Shown here one piece after another: positions 11,101 through 26,100 of a stretch of DNA of 64,000 nt (the stretch's first letter is position 1; the number at the start of each line of letters is the position of its first letter). The stretch lies in contig CAJHNH020006557.1 in the NCBI GenBank assembly GCA_905116865.2, positions 91,001 through 155,000 of the forward strand. The letters are read 5' to 3'. Source of the DNA: Candidula unifasciata. Taxonomy: Eukaryota > Mollusca > Gastropoda > Stylommatophora > Geomitridae. The notes below the pieces were generated by a model. It made no database searches, was not told the DNA's origin, and saw only the letters and a program-made list of their open reading frames with translations. The position numbers and the translations under genes were made by a program.

Positions 11101-14100
11101 ATTAGTTTTTATAACAAGAAATCTAAACTTGTAAATTGTCACTGACAGCTTAGTTAATGCATGAAAGCGACTTAGGCAACAGCAACTATCGCAATGTATG
11201 CAGAAACGGGTGTAAGGTAACCACTCGTATTCGTTCCGACCGCAAGTATTCAGCCAATACCGAATAGTTATCAGGTCGACTATTCGGCCCCGAAGCGAAT
11301 ACGAAGCGAATATTCGGTACAGCCCTAGTCTAAAGACGAGTCTCGGAGAAATAATGGTCGACAGATGGCTACCCTCAGCAAGAACTCCCCTAGAGAATTC
11401 TATAAACATGTAAAAATCATGAGAGAAAGAGAAATAGGCTACAACCCAACAACTATCATCAACAACAAGAGAGGCATACCTCCACAACAGAGGTTGGCAA
11501 GCTGGGCAGAGTATTTTAAAGAACTTTTCAACCCCACAGGCAACGTAGATAATTTTAACTTTGTACCCTAAAGCTGCGAACGTGGGTGTTAAATGGCTTA
11601 CTAGAATTTTTAATGTAGCTTGGGAAGAATAAAGTCCCACCTGAATGGCAACAGGCATTAATAGTACCGTTATAAAAAATAAAAAAAAAAAAGGTAATAG
11701 GAGAAAATGTGAAGCAAACAGAGGTATGAGTCACGTAGAAAAATGTACGCCAAATTACTAGAACAGAGTTAGACCCATAGCTGAACAACAGTTGAGTGCA
11801 TCACAATTCGGTTTCAGAAAAGGCAGAGGATGAACAGATGCATTATTCACTCTGAGGCAAGTGTTTGAGAAAGCCATTGAGTATAATACCAAACAGAATA
11901 TTGTGTTTGTGGATCAGGAAAAGGTTTTCGATAGAGTGGACAAAAACAAACTGTGGTCTGTTCTTGAGAACTACGGGGTACAAGGACAGTTACTAGAGAA
12001 CATCATAGCCCTGTACCACACAAGCCAAAATGCAATAACAACACAAGAAGGCATATCAGATGTGTTTACAGTCAACACAGGTGTGAGACAGGGATGTATA
12101 CTCTCCCCAATTTTTTTTAACATTTATATAGACAGAATATCTAAAGAAGCAAGTTCTGATACAGACAAAGTAGATCTTAATAATCATGAGAAGTACACAC
12201 ATCAGGAGAAGTAATCGATCCACCCACATTAAACGAACTACTATTTTCTGACGACCAGTGCTTGTTCTACCCTGAAGAAGATAGACTGCAAGACCACATT
12301 AACAGGTAAACTCCGCATGCAGTAAACACAACATAAAGATAAATGCAAACAGAACCGAAACAATGCAAGTTAGTAGAACCCCTGCCCCACTACACATACA
12401 TTTGAATGGTTCTGCTCTGAATCAAGTTAGGGAGTTTAAATATCTAGGAGGTATGATCACAGAAGATGGTAGAATTGACAGAGAAATAGAAACCATATGT
12501 CAGAAAGCAAGTGCACTCAATTGTCACCATTATTAAGACATCCAAGCATAACTATGAGTGCAAAGAGACAGATTATTAACAGCATATCCATTCCAACATT
12601 AAGCTACCAGTGCCAAACATGGACGCTATCTAAAGCCTATGTACGCAAAATTCACCATCTGCGAGATGAAGTGCCTGAGAAAAGCAGCCAACCTAACCTA
12701 ATACGAGATCGAGTGAATAATGAAACTATCAGGCAAATTGTGGAAACGACTCTTTGTACTAGATTTATCGAGAAACAGCAGATCAAGTGGTTTGGCCATC
12801 TCGTTAGAATGCATCAAGATCAAATACCATCACAAGCACTACATCTCAGAAGTGGTTGATGGTGATTCTTATAACCAGTCTGTAACATTTGTATTCAAAT
12901 GCATTTATGCGATGTTTAGATTGTTTAGTAAGTATCCAGGTCTCGCCGGCGTTTATTGCAATGGAAAAGATGCATGCTCTTAGGAAGGTAATTTTTGCAG
13001 TTGTCTGTCCCGCTTCATAATTTATTCAGTTGTCTTAGTCTTTGAAGAGCATCTATCTATCTTCTTTTACCCCACCAGGACATCACACAAGCGATAAACA
13101 CCCGATGAAACAAAGGGCTACCATTTGGATGAGGATCACAGTGGAGAGGTCCCAAAAACCGCGTTCAGCCATAAGACCATATTTATGGTCGGGCTATATT
13201 GCGGCCCCTGACAAGAGCCAGGGTAGGGCTTCAAATAACGAAAAAAAAAATTGCATCTCACAAGGGGATGACTGTGTTTCTGTTAGTTATTGAAGAACAA
13301 TTGATAGTTGTCGTTTAATTGCTTTCACTGTGTCACAATTGTTGGTAATCAATGACCCAAAATATTCAAAAATTTCCACAACCTCCAATCTTTCCTCATT
13401 AACACATATTTCTTTCTCCGTGGTAATTTTAGTTTTTGGTAAATTTGTGTAATTGTCCCAAAATAACGATTTTCACTTTTATTGCACATTTAGGCAGTAT
13501 TGTTTTCTTGGAAATCACCATTACTTCTGTTTTCCCATTATTCAAACTGAGGCCCATGTCATCACTTTCTACCATCATCGGATCTAACAATTCGTTTAGT
13601 TCTTTTTAACTTGTCGCTATCAAGACGGTGTCATCAGCATAACGCAGGTTGTTTATGTTATGACAACCAACGACAATTCCTGGCGTATCCGTGATAGATC
13701 TAATTATATATTCACCACATAATGAAAACAAATCAGGTTATAGTACACATCCTTGTCTTATTTTCTTCTTTATGCTATGACATGTTTATAAATTGTTATT
13801 ATTCTTAAAGCTGCTGTTTGCAGCCAATACATGTTCTTTATGATTCATCAATATTTTCCATCAATTTTTAGCTTTTCTAACAGTTTGATTATTTCCTTAT
13901 AAGTAAAAATCTGTTTCCATTTTTTTTTCTTCTATGGCTCTTTCTGAAAGAGTCCTGGGGATTAAATGACATTGTTTATGCCCCTTCCTTTTACAAATCC
14001 ACGCTGTTCTTCACTAACTTCTGTTTTAATCTTGTTTCTTATTCTTCTCATAATTATTCTCAGTAACATTTTTGTCACATAGCTCATTTTAATAGGTCAT

Positions 14101-17100
14101 AAGGAATGTTCCCGCCATTATACATGTCATTTAATGTTTTTTATTATTATTTCAGTTCTACAATATCGAAAGCCTCAATTTCTTCTAATGTGATGTTGTC
14201 TGGTCCAAGTGCTTTTCCTTTCTTCGTGTGTTGCAATGCACAACCGACAAGGGTGTTGTTTAAACCAGGTGTTACCAATTATCATGATATGTGACTCCGA
14301 CCAAGCTATTAATCTTTCACCTCTCTCATTCTTTTCTCTAGTTTATAGCCAGTTACTCCCCACACTTTTTCACTTTCACCTTTAGCATTGAAAACGCCTC
14401 AGATATTAAAAACTTCAGAATTCTTCTTCTTCTTCTTCTTTTTTTTTCTCTTCCACCTTGTACCTCATCGAAGTGTCAGCGGGAGATGTAACATTCGTTG
14501 ATGAGCTCTGTCAAGAACACTATTAAGACTGATGTTCATTTCTGTAACGCTGTTCCTAATGCCATCACTCCATATTTTCCGAGGTCTTTCACTCGCTCTA
14601 TCAAAAGCCGTGTCTAAATCATTATAAAATTAAACAATGTGATCTTCTAAGCTTTCTGCAGTAAGTTCATATACCTGTACTAGTTTTATGTCAAGTGGTT
14701 TGCTATTGATTTTTACCAATAGCACCCTGTCTGAAATATTCCAATATCCTTTAACAGTTGCACATTGTGGATCCAGAATGATACCAACACCATAATACTT
14801 AAACACCTGTTAACATAACCAGTCAACTTGTATATAAATAACTGATCGATTTTTGCTCATTTTAATTATATAAAAATATTAATAGAGTACACTTTTCACA
14901 CTGACTAGCTCCCATGTAACTGAAGTTTGACATTTTTAACTGAAACTGACCTTGACTGAAAAACATACAAATATACAATGTGTTTGCTAGTCCATGAATA
15001 TTTTTATTCCGCAAGGGTTTTCTCGAACTTAGTTAAAAAGATTAGGGGGTTTCCCGCAATGCCGTTGACATCGCGTGTTGTGTATTGCAGCACTCCAAAA
15101 ACATCGACAAACTGGGTCTAGCACAAAACCCTTTTAAAAAGTGATGAAACCTATGTCACAGGCATTATCTTCCTCGAAATAAAAACCTAAATGCAAGACA
15201 ACCCAGAAAGCAAACAGAGCGGCACACCCGTAACCCGCGTGAAGGTAGACTAGCCCAACAAACTTATGAATGGAAAGGGACCTACTTTGTTTGGGCTGAC
15301 TAACATTTGTTTAACCAAATTGTTTGTATTGCAGGGGTATCATCTTTTCTCGATCTGTAGGGGTTAAAATAACGAGGGGCGGGAGGTGCGGTGAAGAAAA
15401 ACAGGGGAGAACTATGCAAGTGCTGTGGGAACGCAATCTTTAGAAAACATTTGCCTGTCGGCTCAAATTCACACATACGAATTTCCATCCAAGCTAGTTA
15501 TAAGCAAAATTGACATAGGCTCTCTCGTTGACCAGTCTCAAATTAATGCCAGGGAAATGCTATGCGAAATAAATGCGGCTTTTGTAATATTAGTCACATT
15601 ATCCATCAAGCACCTACTGGCCGATAAATTATTCGTTACTAATAACAAAATCCCTCAGTGCGTGGAAATGGTTTTAAAAATAGATGTTAAGGACTTAACT
15701 AGACATCGATTATCATCTGTAGAGATCCAGCAACATGCAGTTGCCTGTGAAAACTCGTGTCTAAACAGGCTTGTGTGATAAGTTATAAACAAAACTGACA
15801 TAGGCTCCCTCGTTGACCAGCCTGAAATGAATGCTAGGAAATGTTCTGGGAAGTAAATGCGGCTTTTGTAATATTAGTCACATTATCCATCGAACACCTA
15901 TTGGCCGATACATTATACGTTACTCTCCACACCCCCCCCCCACCATCATATTGGCTTCACTTAAGCATCTGCAGGGGTTTATGCTAGTGCATGCTCAACA
16001 TACACAATACAGCCTGTGGCGTACAAAGACTTGAATTATCAGAGAACACCAGCACTGACCTTGAGTTCTTCATCGTGTATAACTTTGACAGAGCCATCCA
16101 ATGGAACACTTCCACCAAGGAATACCTGTAACAGATTGTAGGTGCCCATATGTATTAATTTTGTTTCCATTACTAAATAACTGTCTTGTAAGTTGTGTGT
16201 ATATGTGTTGTCACATTGTCTCTGTTCATTCGCTAGTTTTGTGATGTAAATTAGATAAGTGATGAAGAGTCTTGCACACGGAAACGTCTCAAGTGTAATT
16301 TTTCTATATATCTGCTCAAAACTGGAGCACCGACGGGGCAATAATAATCATATTTATAAACATAAATAATATTATAGTAGTGTTTCCTTTTTATTTGCCC
16401 GCCGTCTTTCATCTCCACATAGGAAATAATGCCTTCTCTAACATGCACCAAGCCTTTTGTAGACTTGTGTTTATAGTTTGTTGAATTGTTCTGGTACTGT
16501 TTTCTGAGTTCCTTGAGTTGCCTTATTACATACAATTGTGTGCGGTCTCTACCATGGCGGTCCTGGTGCAGTACATCTACTGCTGTCTGTAAGGTTATTA
16601 CTTGGTGAGACCAACATCTCCTCCGCCGTGCCACGCCAGAACCACTGTCCTAAAACCTTAAATTATTCTTTGGCATCCGCGGCGGATATCGGACTTCGGT
16701 ACGCCCAAGAGTGGCAACGCGTTCCCTATACTCTCAGCTCTAAGCTACAAAGCTTCCTTCATGGGCCTGGGAACACTAGAAATCTTGTTTATTTCTAGTC
16801 TCTTAAGTTCATTTCTTTTCTTTCTTTCCAGAACCTAAAGCCAATCTTTTTGCAATATTTATCTTTGACGATATTTGTAAAGCTGATGATATTCAATTCC
16901 CTAAGGTATAATTTTTCATCGCCTGTCCAGTAAATTCATGCACACCGTGAAGATAACTAAAATCTTTACTTATAACTGACGCACGCCCTACGTTGCTTGC
17001 ATCAAAGGTTGCGTTGTCTACAAGTCGGCACCGATTGGTGTAAAATGGTTGGGCTATGTTAATCTACCACTATTTGTACTGCATTATGCTACACTAGGAA

Positions 17101-20100
17101 TGCATCTGCTAACTGAGAGACATTCAGTCAAGTAACGATTCAGACACAACATGGATATTCCTTTCCTAGATTGTTTTAAAAAAAAATGCATACACATACA
17201 AATACTGATTCTGCTTACTGAGGTAACAACAGCAATAGCTACTAAAATTAACTCTGAGAGAACCATCAGTAAAGTGGGAAATGTTACCGATGTACGATTC
17301 ATTTGTAAAAATTATTTTCCTCCTGATGATTAAAAGTGGGCTAATATTTATATGCTTTCAGTGTCTGTCATACAGTCGATATTTTGGTCTATACATTTGA
17401 CAAGTACAAGCGTGCATAACTTGATATGGTACAGTACTGTCACAGGTGAATGCCGCGGTCCGTGGAAGACCGTACGTAGCTTTTATGTTAAGCCTGGATT
17501 GGATTTGGCTTCTTTTTCTTCTTAATGTTCACCAGCTCTTAAGTTCGGTTTTTCATCCACTTCAGAACTTGTGTTTGGCATGCACATCCGTTTTACACAT
17601 CGGCCTGATTTGTATGCAAACTGTTGGTTCCTTGCCTGTCAGGCAGATACACTTCTATTTCGGAGGAGACACCCCTAATTATTCGTCTCCTACGACATGC
17701 TTTTTAGGGGGCAGTATGCCTATTCCTCCCCCCCCCCTCCTTCCCAAATGGGGCATCGGAACGCAGACGTGGAGGATCTGATGTCTATTAATGAATACAA
17801 TAAAATTAAACAAAGAAAATCTGTAAAGAGTATTGATGAAAATAATGAGCAGTTTAGAAGTTTATTATATTTCACAAATTAAAACGTGCAGTATTTGTAA
17901 AAATTCAAAGTAACTTTTTAAATTTAACTTCATATTAGAATAACTGAACATTATAATTTACAGATGAATAGATGAACCAGTGTCCTCATATCCGAACCAC
18001 CGTCTACCTTCTTCTTCGATCCTTCTGTCAGAAAACTTATATCAGGAGGCCGGTAGCCTTTATGAAAGCTATCGTGCAATCCATATCCTCTTGTGTACCA
18101 TACAGTTTTGTCTTCATTGTGGTTGGAACAGGCCAGATTGCGTCTCTGTTGTCAGCATACAGTTGACAGTGTTGGAGCACATGCTCAGCATTTTCGGGTG
18201 CTACGCTGCAGGGACACGTCTCCGTATTTCCCTACACCGAAAAATTTGAACATATGTTACGAAATCTGTTGTGCCCTGTCCTTAGTCTGAATATAATAGA
18301 CTGTCCCTCTCTAGAGAGGCGATGAAGTGAGTCTTGGGGAGAAAATCTGGTGTGGGTATCCAGCCACCTTTCTTGGATACTAGATTGTATTAGTGTTTTC
18401 ATCTCTTGGTGGGTTAAGTCGCTATTTGGTTGTACCATGTCACTGCCGCTTCTGGCCAATCTGTCCGCTATTTCATTGCCTTCCAAGCCACAGTGACCTG
18501 GAATCCACTGCAGTACAGATTGTTCTACTGAAGAGCCTAAGTAAATCAGCTGTTGCGTCAAGTCTACAAACTGAGTGTCTTTTGGGTTAACAATTGCTTG
18601 TAGAACTGACATAGCATCAGTCAGAAAGACCACTCTGCTATATTTGCTGTGCTGTTGTCCATTCAGGAAAGAAAATGCTGCTAGAAGTGCTTCTGCCTCT
18701 GCTCTGTAATTGGAGGGGGAATATGAACCTGTTGGTACAGCCTGGGTTGATTTTTAAACCATTTGGGCATTCTATGTATATTCCTCCTCCTCCGTCTCTT
18801 ACTGCTCTCTTGCTGAACCATCTGTATACCTCGAATCCAACTCTGGTGTGGGTAAAGACTATTGATCTCTCCTTCTGTAGTTGATTTTCATATCAGTGCT
18901 GCTCATTGATGATTTGGAGGAGACCCCTGTTACAGTGGTTCTGACTGTTGGTAGGCTATCCCTAAGCCAAGCGGGCAGTCGTTGTAAGGTTAAGTGGAAC
19001 ATTTGGTATTATGGGAGGGAGTTTAAGGACAGCGAGCTTGGCATTTGCGTTCTTAATAAAGCAAGTTCTCTTTAGTCTAGCCTTCTGGGGTTTCTGTAGT
19101 CGGCTGTACATGGGTTGTTCTTGAAAGTGGTGGTATTTGGAGAGCTGGGTGAGGATCTTTGTGCCTCTCCTATCTTCCAGATTATGGAGACCAGTAATTG
19201 TTTCCATATCTGATATGGGCGTGGAGCGCATTGCCCCTGTCTACCAATGTCTTTGTCTATTCTGCGACGAGAGAAAATCAAAGAGAAAGAGGCACGCTAA
19301 ATTACCTGTCCAACAAGTCTGGGTTGACTCCTGTCTGTGATATTGTACTGCCGGATGTCTCCATGTATCCAGTTGCTGAAGTAAAGGAACTTGTCATCCA
19401 GCGACACAACAATGTCAGTAATCAGACCTGAAACATACACATTAGGGCTTACTAACGTCATTAATTAGTCCTTCAAAAGACTTTACAGTGGAACGCCAAA
19501 ATACTAATAACTCCAGGAGAAAACATACAGAAACACCACAATTTCAGTAAAGAGTTATGGGGCAGCCTATAGTGGCACAGTAATTTTGTAATTATATTTG
19601 AAGAACATAGAGTCCAGTGACCTCCAACTATATAATTAGTTTCGTTGCTACTTTAAAAATTCAGTGAATATGTGTTTTCCGATGGTCTTATGCGACCCAT
19701 GTGAAAGGATCGTTCGACCCACAAAAGGGTCTCGACCCACAAGTTGAGAACCGCTGATAAAGTCTGTTACAGTAAGTCAGTAATGATGTCCGGAGAACAC
19801 CTAATTTTACACCATACTGCAGTTATAAGGCCAGAAAAAGGTTCACAGTTATACAGTAACATCAGTAATGCGCTCTACAGGAGACCAGCAGGGGAACAAT
19901 AGTCTCGGCAATGAGCCCTGCTGAAAGTCTACAGTGACGGGCTGCTTTCAGTTGTTTTAATGCCTTGAAGTATGTTACAACAATGATGTAATACTATTAG
20001 TTATAACATTTTGTTACTTGATATGACACATGTTTTCAGGAAAAAAAAAAAAAAAAACAGTAATACTTTTCTGCGAGGGGTTGTGAACCCTCATCACAGA

Positions 20101-23100
20101 AAATATAGAAACAGAGGCGACAACCCTGCTGGGTTTTACCGCAGCCAGCAGTTTAGTGCCACGATTTAACTGTATCGAGGCTTAAGATATGCAAGCGATC
20201 GCTAGTTGACACCACGTCCGACGTGAGCTATTTCTAAGAATAATGAAAGCGTGGAGCGTCCACTGTGATTACTTAATACTAAATCATGTTTATAATGACA
20301 GTGACCTGTAAAGGTTAATTCGGATTATATTATTTGTATGTAGACGCCCACGCTTTCATTTGTCGTAGTATAAAATTGTAGATAACTGTTGGTAAAGATA
20401 ATTAGCTAACCTCGATTATCCAATAAATTATATAATGATATCATCATCATCACGTCATGTAGCAGGTCCTTTGCAGAACGTCGCTCTCAGCAGTTTGCCT
20501 GAAAGAAACTCGGTCTCTCGCCAGTTCTCCTGCCTCATGTACTTTCATACTTAAGGAGTCACTTTTATCCTATGCCCTTTTTCGTGTCGGTCGGCCTCTG
20601 CTTCTCCTTCCTGGTACCATGCCTTCTGCTATAATTTTTTCCAATCCGTCGTGGCGCTTGATATGACCAAAATATTTCAACTTCCGAGAAAGGATGTTGT
20701 TTATTAGCCAATCTTCCTTGATGTTCTGATTTTTCAAGATGTCAGTATTTCTCCTCTTCTTTGTCCAAGGTATTCTGAGAATCTTTCTATAACATTCAAG
20801 CTCAAAAGCCCCTATTCTCTTTCTGAAGGACTGAGAGATAGTCCACGACTCACATCCGTTTGTAGCCAAAGGGAAGATGCATGCTCTCAAAATTCTAATT
20901 TTGATCTCCTTGCTGGGGCTCAACCATAGACTGTTATTTGATGATATACATACAATATAAATAAGATAAAACACGCCATTGTTATATTATGCTCAACATA
21001 TCATATGCAAGGTCCGACAGTTCAGTAATCAGACTGATTTTATTATGGCCAAGACAAAAATGCCACCTACGAAGCAAAGCATTCATTTATGATCAGGCAA
21101 CTTTTTATCGCCGCCCGATAAGCAGACGACAAACAAGCCGCTATTTTGCTGACGTAGTCAGAAGTGCATTGTTGCGTAATCAGCATGCAGCAAAAGGCGA
21201 ACATTAAATTATGTTTAGAATTTAGTAAAAGCGCCATTAAGATGGTTGAATTGATGCGACAAGTTTATGGGGGTAATTGTTTATCTCGTGCACAGATTTT
21301 CAGGTGTATTCACGATTCAAAAGTGGTGTGGAAATGATTACTAATGCAACTAGACCTGGATCCCCGATTTCTGTTCGTAATGAGAACTCACTGCAAAAGT
21401 CAGAGAACGGATACAAGAAGACAATTGTTTGACTGTGAGGATTATAGCAAACGAATTTGGTGTTAATAGAGAAACCATTCACAAAATGTTAGTGGAAGAT
21501 TTGGACAAGAAAAACGTTGCTTGCCGGTTTGTACCACATTCGTTGTCAGATGATTCAAAACATCTGAGTGTTGAGTACGCAAAAAGCATCATTAAAAACG
21601 TGTCACAGAAATAAACATCTCTTGAATATGATTGTTGCAGAGGATGAAACATAAATTTTGCGATTTTTCGCTATGATCCCACAACTAAATGCCAAAGTGC
21701 TCATCATCGGAAGTCATCATCCATCACCGTCAAAATCCGTCTTCAAAAGTCGGAACTGAAGACAATGTTGGTGTGCTTCTACGACAGCAAAGGAATTATT
21801 CAAAAAGAATTCATTCCACAGGGACAGACTGTCACAGCCACAGTTTATTTAAGTATTTTGAAATGTTTATTGAAAATGATTCTCTGAGTCCCACCCGAGT
21901 ATTCAACACAAGGAAGTTTTTCCTTCTTGATGACAATGCATCGGCTCACCGGGTGATAGTTGTACAGGATTTGTTCGCCAACACAAGTGTGTGCTCTCAA
22001 CCATCCACCCTTTTCCTCAGATTTGTCTCCCTAAAGTTAAAGTTACAGTTGAAAGAACGCTGCTTTGACGATACTGAACGGATGACATCCAGAGTGCCGT
22101 AACATCAACTTTAAGGGCCTATAACACAGTAGAACAACAGAGGTCCTTCCAGTGTTTCGTGCCACTAGCTGGGTCAATGCACAGGGGCTTACTTGGAATA
22201 ACATACCGGTTATTTCTTCAACTGTTGATATTTCTTCAACTGTTGATTAACAAACAAACAAACAAAAAAATCAAAAAAAAAAAAAAAAATGAAAATATGG
22301 GGGGGGGGGGGGGGGGAATTAGTCTCGTTACTTTATTGTTGTATAAATTATTTTATATCTATTTAGTGCACTTGTAAATTGTATACATGCTAAGTAATAG
22401 AAAGCTTATAGTATAAACAGTTTTTTAAAAGTTTTTTTTTTTAAATCCACTTTTTAGTCTTAATTACATATTACAAATCAAAGCAGTCAACTAAAAAAAA
22501 AAAAAAAAAACTTATGTCAACATCATCATTATGTGTGTGCAGTTAGACGTCGCATAGGGCTCGCCTCCGACTCCTCCACTCCGCTCTAGTACAAGCAACT
22601 CTCAATTTCTGAACATCCAATAGTATCAGTTATTTTATATCTGTTTAGTGCGCTTGTAAATTGAATACAAAGTCAGTAATAATAAAAGCTAATAGTATAG
22701 ACAGGTGGTATTATTATTATTATTATTTTTCACTTTTTAGTCTGAATTAGTCATATCTCAGAGTAGCTGTGGACAAAAGGCACCTCCTGCATGAAGCACT
22801 GGATAAAGCTAAGGGTTACAGACTGAAAAGAGAAAAGTCTTGGATGGCGCAAGCTGAAGACACAATTGGACATGTGTGCAGACTTGATAAATTTAGGCGA
22901 GAAGAGGAATGGGTCAAAGTGTCCGATCATGTTTCAGACTTGTGTAGGGTTCTAATACTTTGGGACGTGAGTGCAGGGACTGGCCAGCTGGTGCTGCAGA
23001 ATCAGAAGTTCAACAAATGATTCATGACAATTCCCGCCCAAGTGATGCAATTGTATATACAGACGGCTCTGTTGTGAGGGACAGACGAAGTACATGGGGG

Positions 23101-26100
23101 TTCATAGCGAAGGCGAATGGACGTCGCTTGGCGCAACAAAGCCTGGCATATGATATCACAACGTCCAGTTTGAGAATGGAGTGGCGGTAGTCACTTCTGC
23201 CTTTCGTTGGCTTGAGAATCAGCTGTACACACATGTCGTTATTGTAACTGACTCACAGAGCATGCTGAGAAAGGTCCGTGCTGAGTGGCAAGCATCACTT
23301 CAAAGGTCCCGGTTGTTAGCAATTTTTGGATATTTTCTCCAAGTGATGCCGGTGTGTTAGGAAATGAGCAGGCGGATAGACTGGCCGGTTCTGCACCACT
23401 TCGTGGTGAACTGATATATGACAAGCTGGATGTTGTTAGGGCCCTTTGGGTGCGAGTGAACTGTGCCGAGGAACAAATAGATCATTACGGTCTGAGGAGA
23501 ATGGCACTGCGAGGAATTACAAGGAGATCTGGCCGGCGCTCGACACTAGGGGGAGGGGCGAGACGAATAAACAATCAGACTGTTACTGGTACCATCGGAA
23601 TTTTAACTCTTTGCTTGCTGCTGAAGATGGGGACGGAGCGCTTATGAGAGTGTCCCGAATGCTGTGATGTCGATTCTTAATTCAACATTCAACATTTAGT
23701 CTAAATTACATATTACAAATCAATTAAAAATAATTATATATTACCAATCAAAGCAGTCAATTAAAAACAATTACATATTACCAATCAAAGCAGTCAATTA
23801 AAAATAATTATATATTACACATCACAGCAGTCAAGTAAAAATGATTACATATTACAAATCTAAGCATCCAATTTAAAAAAATAGTCATGTCAACATCATC
23901 ATCCTGTGTGTGCAGGTTGACGTCACATAGGGCTCGCATTCGATTCCTCCACTGCGCTCTATTACATGCAACTCTCAGTTTCTGACATTGAGTTCAGCCC
24001 AGCATTTTTGACCTCTCATATTAATGTTCTTCTCAGTATGTGTATGTAAGTTGCAATGATCTGTGTGCCTACAGCGTGGATACCTAGAGCTGTGTTAACA
24101 GGCAGATACCTCATGGGGCCACGTCCGGGACTGCCCATGCTGTAGTTATATCATAGATTGAGTCAATCAGTCAGTCATCCACTGGCATAAATTGGCAGTC
24201 CTCCATCAGTGAGACCACCAATCATAGCAGGTTAGCAGCAGCATTGTCAAAGCAAATTATGAAAGAACATATAAACTTGATAGCTAGGATCTGCACTGAT
24301 AGCAAGATGTTCTGTCGTCATAATCGCTGTGCATAAATACTTTGTGTATGGAATGGCTGTTTCAGAAACTGAGTGTCTGTTCCGGAAACTGAGGTATGTT
24401 GTCCCCCCTCATTCAGACACTTAATTACCACAAAGGGAAGGCAGCTGATAACCGAGGGTTCTGTGTGTATAGACTATCTTGGACACTGTGCTCGCATTCG
24501 CTCCATCTCTGCTAAAGCATCATTGTTACACGGTGTTTTCCCAGCCAGCTTTGTGCTGTCAAGCTCCTCAATTTTAAGCTCTTTTAAGAATGTTATCTGC
24601 TAAGAGCAACATATGCTTCACCGTCTGCAAACAGTTTGTTTCCTAGATAGAATACAACATAATCTACAGAGGCCTCTTGCATTTTGTATACCGTTCTAGC
24701 ACACAATAAAACTATGGGAAGCAACCATCTCTCAACAGTACTAAAGCTGTATTTAGCTGGAAACTGTCCCAATTTTGGCTTAATAATGTGTCATCCAGTG
24801 TCACCAAACTCTATAGGAACATACGGCAAGTCCGTGTCATACATCTGATCATGGCGAAAGTGTGACCATATGATGTCTGTTATAAACAAAATAGCTCCAT
24901 TGACAAGTCCCTTGCTAACATCAGTGTTAGATCTTAGAATTATCTTTGATCCAACAACAATGTCAAACTCCCTTGGCAGACCTCCAGTCTTATTAACATC
25001 AGTAGGAATGATATCATGCAGCTAAATATTATCGGTATTTCGTGTTGCATTAACCAACTGATATTGAGATTGTATTTTATACAACCTAATACATGTACCT
25101 CTGAAGTGAGTCAGAACTCTTTGATTATGTGTCAACACTTGATCATTTGTAGGATCGATTCGTAAAGCTCTCTTTATCAAGTACTCGCCTTCATCCTCTG
25201 TACTGACTCGTTTCATTACCTCAGAAATATGTTCAGCTCTAAGTTCTCCAATCCGCGGAGCATTAGGAATGTCAATGAAAGTTGTCAGTCCGTGCTGTCG
25301 CATATTTTCAGTGAGTTCTTCTAGAGAAAACAACAGCCATAAATGTGTTGCTGGTGCTAAGTGATGAGGCTGATGGAATACTTGATGTCCTCTAACCGGT
25401 GGTAGTTGCATTAAGTCGTCAGATAATAGTACATTAATACCCCCCAAAAGGTCACAACAATTCTTCAACTGTCGTAGTCTTGAATCAATCTTACATAACC
25501 TTTTATATGATATCATTGAAATTTCGTCTATGAAAATTAACTGCATATCTCTCCACTGTAACCGTAAATGTTGTAAGTAAGTTCCAGTCAGCAGCGGCAT
25601 GTGTATAAGTATGCCATCCTTCTGGACTGGTAACCTCAAAGTGTTATGCAATATGGAACCTCAAAGTGTTATGCAATATGGAACCTCAAAGTGTTATGCA
25701 ATATGGAACACGCAGATAAAAATGATTACATATTACAAATCTAAGCATCCAATTTAAAAAAATAGTCATGTCAACATCATCATCCTGTGTGTGCAGGTTG
25801 ACGTCACATAGGGCTCGCATTCGATTCCTCCACTGCGCTCTATTACATGCAACTCTCAGTTTCTGACATTGAGTTCAGCCCAGCATTTTTGACCTCTCAT
25901 ATTAATGTTCTTCTCAGTATGTGTATGTAAGTTGCAATGATCTGTGTGCCTACAGCATGGATACCTAGAGCTGTGTTAACAGGCAGATACCTCCTGGGGC
26001 CACGTCCGGAACTGCCCATGCTGTAGTTATATCATAGATTGAGTCAATCAGTCAGTCATCCACTGGCATAAATTGGCAGTCCTCCATCAATGAGACCACC

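Larger units (their letters stand above)
9215..12860 (+). mobile_element. Non-LTR retrotransposon (EN-RT), degenerate, interrupted by a hAT element
   Basis: The endonuclease part at about 9240-9900 reads [30 protein letters not shown] and [12 protein letters not shown]. After the hAT insertion at 10126-11327, the frame continues with [19 protein letters not shown] motifs follow: [15 protein letters not shown] (palm A), [19 protein letters not shown] (palm B), [10 protein letters not shown] (palm C, with A-to-S in the usual F-A-D-D) and [15 protein letters not shown]. The C-terminus is at 12497-12859 ([16 protein letters not shown]). Numerous stops. Fragments of the same family lie at 32740-33380 and 58035-58300. 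Confidence 0.85.

Noticed and set aside
22302..22316. Poly-G run as a functional G-quadruplex
   Set aside because: An uninterrupted G run next to poly-A may be a slippage or sequencing artefact, and nothing ties it to a function.
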